Shown here: positions 15,516-19,915 of the stretch, in pieces
Layout: each line of letters begins with the position of its first letter
How positions within the stretch are numbered: position 1 is the stretch's first letter
Assembly: GCA_022600695.1 (NCBI GenBank)
Contig: JAHZJY010000060.1
Location: forward strand, 1-19,915
DNA from: Actinomycetes bacterium
GTDB taxonomy: Bacteria; Actinomycetota; Actinomycetes; Mycobacteriales; Mycobacteriaceae
DNA: 19,915 nucleotides
Reading direction: 5' to 3'
Program-made: the position numbers and the translations under genes
The notes under the pieces: generated by a model
The model's input: the letters and a program-made list of their open reading frames with translations, nothing else
Database searches by the model: none
What the model was told of the DNA's origin: nothing

Positions 15516-17036
15516 ATGGCCAAGTCAGGGGATGACCGGACGGACCCTGAGCGGCACCTCGAAATCGAGGCGAAGTTCGACGTGGGCGCCCACACAGTGT
15601 CCCCGTGCTTCGAAGGGCTCTCGACGGTCACCCGGTTCGAGAGGACACCGACCCAGCACCTCGAAGCGTTGTACTACGACACGGTAGGCCTGGACCTGGC
15701 TGTCAACCGGATGACGTTGCGACGGCGCACCGGCGGCCCGGACGCAGGCTGGCATCTCAAACTCCCGGCCGGTAAGGCCCGCACCGAGATTCGCCTGCCC
15801 CTCGGTCCCGACGGTGCGCCGGTTCCCGACGAACTGCTCGATACGGTCCTGGCGATCGTGCGCGACCGGCCGCTGTTTCCAGTGGCCCGGCTGTCCACCA
15901 CCCGCGACATCACGAAGCTGTACGGCCGCGATGACATCGCGCTGGCCGAATTCTGCGACGACCGGGTCGACGCCCGGCGCATCGACCCGGCCGAAGGCCG
16001 CACCGCCGCCGAGATGCAGTGGCGGGAGTGGGAACTCGAGCTCCTCGATACCGGCGCCGGGGACGGGGACGGGGGCTCGGATGACGCCGGTGCGATGGAC
16101 CGGCTGGCCGCCCGACTGCTCGACACCGGCGCCGTACCCGCGGGCCACGGATCCAAACTGGCCAAGATTCTCGGCGAAGCGGTGCCGCGACGAGCGGCGC
16201 CGCCGACGGACCCGGTGCACCGCGCGGTGGTCGCACAGGTCGCCAACTTGCTGAAGATCGACCGCGCGGTGCGCGCCGATGCCGATGATGCGGTGCATCA
16301 GATGCGGGTCACCATCCGCCAGATCCGCAGTCTGCTCCAGGCTTCCGAACAGGCCTTCGGGTTGACCGACGACGCGACGATCCTCAGTGAGTTGCGCGAG
16401 TTGGCCGCGGTGCTGGGACTCGCCCGGGACGCGGAGGTCCTGGCCGAACGCTATCGCGCGGCGCTGGACGGGCTGGCACCGGAATTGGTCCGCGGGCCGG
16501 TGCGGGAACGGCTGGTCGGCGGAGCCCGTCGCCGCTACCAGTCCGGTCTGAACCGGTCGCTCCGGGCGATGCGCTCGGTGCGGTATTTCCGCCTGCTCGA
16601 CGCCCTGGATGCCGTCGTGGTGAATCCTCCGGCACCAGTCGACGATGAACATCCTCCGGCCACCGTCGCGACCGGCTACACACGTGTCCGCCGGCGGGCC
16701 CGGTCGGCCGGCGCCGCCACCGGCCACGACCGCGACGATGCGCTGCATCGGGTCCGCAAGGCCGCCAAGCGCCTTCGCTATCTCGCGGCCGCCACCGGTG
16801 ACTCGAAGGTGGCCGCGCGTGCGAAGCGCATCCAGACCCTGCTCGGCGATCATCAGGACAGCGTCGTCAGCCGTGGCCATCTGCTGCAGGAGGCCACCGC
16901 CGCGCGAACCGCCGGCGAAGACACCTTCACCTACGGGGTGCTCTTCGCCCGGGAAGCCGAGTTGGCCCGGCGCTGCGAGGAACAACTCGACGACGCCCTC
17001 AAAGCGCTGCGCCGCAGCGTGCGCGAGGCCTCGTAG
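15516..17036 (+). CDS. CYTH and CHAD domain-containing protein (Rv2226-like)
   Basis: A 506-residue two-domain protein. The N-terminal CYTH (triphosphate tunnel) domain starts with the ExExK motif at Glu16, Glu18 and Lys20 (LEIEAKF), continues through FERTPTQHLEALYYDT and ends near residue 220. The C-terminal CHAD helical domain, about residues 235-500, shows the paired conserved helices DDAVHQMRVTIRQIRSLL and DDALHRVRKAAKRLRYLA. CYTH domains bind triphosphates with divalent metals and CHAD domains bind polyphosphate, so a role in phosphate or polyphosphate metabolism is likely but unproven. M. tuberculosis Rv2226 is of similar size. I chose ATG 15516, after the panB stop; the frame opens earlier inside panB but upstream residues are off-family. 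A CATCCT sequence six bases before the ATG may be a weak leaderless -10. The stop is one base from the 3' end of convergent rnpB. Confidence 0.92.
   Translation: MAKSGDDRTDPERHLEIEAKFDVGAHTVSPCFEGLSTVTRFERTPTQHLEALYYDTVGLDLAVNRMTLRRRTGGPDAGWHLKLPAGKARTEIRLPLGPDGAPVPDELLDTVLAIVRDRPLFPVARLSTTRDITKLYGRDDIALAEFCDDRVDARRIDPAEGRTAAEMQWREWELELLDTGAGDGDGGSDDAGAMDRLAARLLDTGAVPAGHGSKLAKILGEAVPRRAAPPTDPVHRAVVAQVANLLKIDRAVRADADDAVHQMRVTIRQIRSLLQASEQAFGLTDDATILSELRELAAVLGLARDAEVLAERYRAALDGLAPELVRGPVRERLVGGARRRYQSGLNRSLRAMRSVRYFRLLDALDAVVVNPPAPVDDEHPPATVATGYTRVRRRARSAGAATGHDRDDALHRVRKAAKRLRYLAAATGDSKVAARAKRIQTLLGDHQDSVVSRGHLLQEATAARTAGEDTFTYGVLFAREAELARRCEEQLDDALKALRRSVREAS
17005..17019 (-). terminator. 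possible weak hairpin terminator of rnpB
   Basis: On the minus strand CGCTGC-GGC-GCAGCG forms a 6-bp stem with a 3-base loop, followed by CTTT. It begins about 18 bases past the predicted rnpB 3' end and lies inside the CYTH/CHAD coding region of the opposite strand. The short U tract makes it a weak candidate. Confidence 0.2.
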
Positions 17037-17037
17037 G

Positions 17038-17456
<419 letters not shown>

Positions 17457-17463
17457 ACCGTAC

Positions 17464-17469
17464 AACGTA
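17464..17469 (-). promoter_or_regulatory. -10 box of rnpB
   Basis: TACGTT on the minus strand lies seven bases before G17456, the 5' base predicted independently from P1 pairing. No good -35 hexamer is seen at 17-18 bases. The promoter occupies the 45-base gap between rnpB and the stop codon of the upstream methyltransferase. Confidence 0.55.
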
Positions 17470-17501
17470 CTGGGCGTGGGCGTTCTTCCGCGAGAGCGGG
17501 C

Positions 17502-18533
17502 TCACCCCTTCCTGCGGTAGACCAGCCAGCGCAGCTCGATGGGGCACTCCTCGCGGGGGACGTCGAACACGTCCTGCCCGCACACCCAATTGACATACCA
17601 ACTGGTGGGAGGCCACTTCTCGGCAGGCAGATTGGCTTTTTCGTAATCATGGACCGAGTCGTCGGCGACCCGCTCCAAGCCCAGACCGGCGGCCGCCTCA
17701 TCGAGCTCCGGATAGCTGAAGATCGACGTGTAGGTCTGCTGCCCCAGTTCCCGAACGGCATCGTCGGGCCGGTAGCCGTCCCGGGCCAGGAAAATGTTGA
17801 ACACCAGTTGCCCGTCCGGGGCCAGGCAGGCGGCGGCGAGCTCGAACATCTGCCGGAGCTGAGCGGTGGTCCGGAAGTCCGACACGACCTCCGACAGCAG
17901 GATGAGCCGGTAGTCGGTTCGCAGATCGTCGATGGTCTCGAAGACGTCGCGCCGAAGCACCCGTACGTCGAGACCCTCCCGGTGCGCTTCATCGGTCAGG
18001 ATCTCCGCGAATTTCCCGGTCATCTCGACGGCGTCCACCGGATGGCCCCGACGGGCAAGGGCCAGGCTGTTTCGACCGGTACCGGCGCCGATATCGAGCG
18101 CCGGGCAGCCGGCCGGGTCACCGGCGCCGCCGGCCAGATCCCACACCCGGGCGTCGGGTTCGGTTCCGAACAGCGGAGGCTGGCGGGTGCTGACCCAGTT
18201 GTCGTAGGCCTGGCCCACGGTGGACCACTGGGCCTTGACGGTGTAGCTGGCGGTCAAACCGACCGGTGATTCGTAGCTAATGACGATATCGGAGCGCGGT
18301 GAGGCAGCGTAGGCGCGCTCCAGTTGACCCGCCAGGACGCCGCGCAACTGGGCCAGATCCTCGGCGCTGAACCGCACCCCCAGCGCGGTGAAGGTGTCAT
18401 CACACATCGTGACGTAGTCCTCCAGCATGCCCGGAACGGCCGGTACGGTCATTTCGCCCCGGCTGACCGCGCGGCGCAGCAGGCGGCGGGTCATCGACGG
18501 GCGGAGCTCGGATTCGGGGGGCAAGTTGTCCAC
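17502..18533 (-). CDS. class I SAM-dependent methyltransferase (unknown substrate)
   Basis: A 343-residue Rossmann-fold methyltransferase. Motif I, ALDIGAGTGRN, spans about residues 145-155 and is followed by the acidic VDAVEMT strand that should bind the SAM ribose. Motif post-II and IV regions appear as VLRRDVFETI and LILLSEVVSDF. The ~140-residue N-terminal region ahead of the catalytic core, including SYESPVGLTASYTVKAQW, is not one I recognise and may carry specificity. The start is a GTG at 18533, nine bases after the stop of the upstream methyltransferase, with AGAGAAG just before it as a ribosome binding site; an in-frame ATG at 18494 is an alternative. It is probably co-transcribed with the 212-residue methyltransferase. 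The substrate cannot be inferred. Confidence 0.83.
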   Translation of the reverse strand: MDNLPPESELRPSMTRRLLRRAVSRGEMTVPAVPGMLEDYVTMCDDTFTALGVRFSAEDLAQLRGVLAGQLERAYAASPRSDIVISYESPVGLTASYTVKAQWSTVGQAYDNWVSTRQPPLFGTEPDARVWDLAGGAGDPAGCPALDIGAGTGRNSLALARRGHPVDAVEMTGKFAEILTDEAHREGLDVRVLRRDVFETIDDLRTDYRLILLSEVVSDFRTTAQLRQMFELAAACLAPDGQLVFNIFLARDGYRPDDAVRELGQQTYTSIFSYPELDEAAAGLGLERVADDSVHDYEKANLPAEKWPPTSWYVNWVCGQDVFDVPREECPIELRWLVYRRKG

Positions 18534-18542
18534 CCCGCTTCT

Positions 18543-19181
18543 CTACACGATCGGCGCGGTCCGTCGCAGCACGATCACATTGTCGACGAGGGTGACCTCC
18601 TCGCCCTCGGGGCCGGTCGCCGCCCGCTCGGCGCTGCCCACCCGGAGCCGCTCCCACTGCCCTGGATCCAGTTCCAGTCCCGCGACGACGGAATCCGCGG
18701 TGGGGAACTCGTGATGGTGCATCTTCGCGGCCCAGGGCGGGGCGGCGGCATGGTCGATGATCAGCAGTGTGCCCCCGGCGGCCACCGCGGCCGCGGCTCG
18801 GCGCAGGATCGCCGGTCGATCCATCTCCAGTGTGCTGTGCAGGAACTGCGCCGACACCAGATCGAAGAATCCCTCGGGAAAGCTGCTGGTCAGCTCATGC
18901 TGTTGGAACTCGATGCGGTCGGCCACCCCGCAGGACTCGGCCGCCTTCCGGGCCCGGCTCAATGCGGTATCCGAGACGTCGACGGCGACCACCGTCCACC
19001 CCTGTTCGGCCAGCCAGATCGCGTCACCGCCCTCCCCACAACCGAGGTCCAGCGCCCGGGTGCCGACGATCCGCGGGACCGCTTCGGCCAGCCGGGCGTT
19101 CACCCGCCCGCTCCAGACCTGCGTTTTGGCCGCGTAATGGTCTTCCCAGGTGGCGTAGTGGTCACCAGCGGACTCGGTCAT
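18543..19181 (-). CDS. small class I SAM-dependent methyltransferase
   Basis: A 212-residue methyltransferase of the compact TehB/thiopurine-like type. The SAM-binding motif ALDLGCGEGGD covers about residues 43-53, followed by the acidic VVAVDVSDTAL loop, IEFQQHEL and FDLVSAQFLH. The N-terminal segment HYATWEDHYAAKTQVWSGRVN is common to small methyltransferases annotated broadly in actinobacteria. ATG 19181 has AGGA at about -11 as a ribosome binding site. The RNase H/phosphatase gene ends 22 bases upstream and the second methyltransferase follows after nine bases, so the three genes look like one transcript. The substrate is unknown; detoxification of metalloid or thiol compounds is only a family-level possibility. 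Confidence 0.85.
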   Translation of the reverse strand: MTESAGDHYATWEDHYAAKTQVWSGRVNARLAEAVPRIVGTRALDLGCGEGGDAIWLAEQGWTVVAVDVSDTALSRARKAAESCGVADRIEFQQHELTSSFPEGFFDLVSAQFLHSTLEMDRPAILRRAAAAVAAGGTLLIIDHAAAPPWAAKMHHHEFPTADSVVAGLELDPGQWERLRVGSAERAATGPEGEEVTLVDNVIVLRRTAPIV

Positions 19182-19203
19182 CGCTCGATCCTGTTCGTCG
19201 GGC

Positions 19204-19915
19204 TCATCCGCTCAGGTACGACGTGTTGTTGACCAGTCGTACCGAAGCGCCGTCGTCGGCGTAGAACTCGGCGACGCTCAGCGAGGCGAGGTCCAGGTGC
19301 AGGCGGTAGAGGATCGACGGCCCGGCGCCGAGGGCGAGACGCAACAGCATCTTGATCGGCGTGACATGCGAGACCACCAGCACCGTGGAGCCGCTGTGGT
19401 CGGTGACGATCCGGTTCCGCGCCCGCGCAACCCGCTGCTGTACCTGGTCGAAGCTCTCCCCCCCCGGTGCGGGCAGGCTGGTGTCACGCAACCAGCGGCC
19501 GTGCAGGTCCGGTTGACGCTCGGCGGCCTCGAGGAAGGTCAACCCCTCCCACTCGCCGAAGTCGGTCTCGGTGAGCTCGTCGTCGACCTGCACCTGAAGT
19601 CCGAGGGCGCCGGCCGCGGCGGCGGCGGTGTCGTAAGCCCGGCGCAGCGGCGAGCTGAGGACCGCCGAGATACCGCCCCTCCCGGACAGATAGCGGGCCG
19701 CGTCGGCGGCCTGGCGGCGTCCGACATCAGTGAGTTCGGGGTTGCCCCGGCCCGAATAGCGACGCTGCCGAGACAGCTCGGTCTGGCCGTGCCGCAAGAG
19801 CAGCAACCGGGTCGGTCCACCGGTGTTGCCGGTCCACGACGACGGCGGCACGGCCAGCGCACCGGGCGGCGGGTCGGCTGCCGATTGCTCGCCTCCGCTC
19901 GCGGGCGCTGATTGC
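19204..19915 (-). CDS. bifunctional RNase HI/histidine phosphatase, phosphatase half only (cut by window edge)
   Basis: The visible part is a histidine-phosphatase (phosphoglycerate-mutase-like) domain. The phospho-acceptor His lies in LLLLRHGQTEL (codon 19791-19789), followed by RRYSGRGNPELTDVG, SSPLRRAYDT, the acidic ETDFGEWEGL, and the second His in VSHVTPIKM (19368-19366). The sequence closely matches the C-terminal half of M. tuberculosis Rv2228c, whose N-terminal half is an RNase HI domain. I read the frame upstream of the GTG at 19851 to the window edge and found no stop: the residues are Pro/Ala/Ser-rich, as expected for the inter-domain linker. The RNase H domain should therefore lie outside the window. 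The phosphatase part in related proteins has been linked to alpha-ribazole phosphatase activity. Confidence 0.88.
   Translation of the reverse strand, partial: QSAPASGGEQSAADPPPGALAVPPSSWTGNTGGPTRLLLLRHGQTELSRQRRYSGRGNPELTDVGRRQAADAARYLSGRGGISAVLSSPLRRAYDTAAAAAGALGLQVQVDDELTETDFGEWEGLTFLEAAERQPDLHGRWLRDTSLPAPGGESFDQVQQRVARARNRIVTDHSGSTVLVVSHVTPIKMLLRLALGAGPSILYRLHLDLASLSVAEFYADDGASVRLVNNTSYLSG

Overview
This window is high-GC actinobacterial DNA and reads as a chromosomal segment of a mycobacterium, probably a fast-growing Mycolicibacterium-type species. The core gene order (RNase H/phosphatase, rnpB, CYTH/CHAD protein, panB, Hip1/CaeA protease, its paralogue, glnA2, glnE) matches the Rv2228c to Rv2221c neighbourhood of Mycobacterium tuberculosis as I remember it. 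Several products (GlnA2, GlnE, PanB, Hip1) look like close orthologues of the tuberculosis proteins. Several genes appear to be leaderless, with a TANNNT -10 box 6-7 bases before an ATG, which is typical of mycobacteria.

Layout. (1) 1-3521, minus strand: a dabB-dabA pair coding for a two-subunit inorganic-carbon (CO2-hydrating) transporter. dabA runs off the left edge. (2) 3640-4512, plus strand: a DUF6671-type protein with four CxxC pairs, divergent from dabB across a 118-base promoter region. (3) 4525-14471, minus strand: a six-gene co-directional block in transcription order: WS/DGAT acyltransferase, Hip1/CaeA lipoprotein protease, a second secreted Hip1-like hydrolase, glnA2, glnE, and an F420-dependent LLM oxidoreductase whose GTG start overlaps the glnE stop. 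(4) 14621-17036, plus strand: panB and a CYTH-CHAD protein. (5) 17038 to the right edge, minus strand: rnpB (RNase P RNA), two tandem SAM-dependent methyltransferases, and the phosphatase half of a bifunctional RNase HI/histidine phosphatase cut by the right edge.

How the genes work together. GlnE adenylylates and de-adenylylates a glutamine synthetase. The GlnA2 beside it lacks the usual target tyrosine, so GlnE's likely client is a GlnA1 outside the window. A GlnR-like site sits in front of glnA2. The two exported alpha/beta hydrolases form a tandem duplicate, one a probable lipoprotein and one a probable free secreted protein. DabA and DabB are expected to act together at the membrane to trap CO2 as bicarbonate. 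No gene-free stretch exceeds 300 bases once rnpB is counted. I see no mobile element, CRISPR array, tRNA or rRNA.

Novelty. I do not see a convincing wholly new multi-gene system. The most interesting points are the DabAB/DUF6671 divergent locus with its repeat-bearing promoter, the candidate GlnR site placed over the glnA2 -35 region, and lineage-specific insertions (WS/DGAT, methyltransferase pair) into an otherwise conserved mycobacterial neighbourhood.
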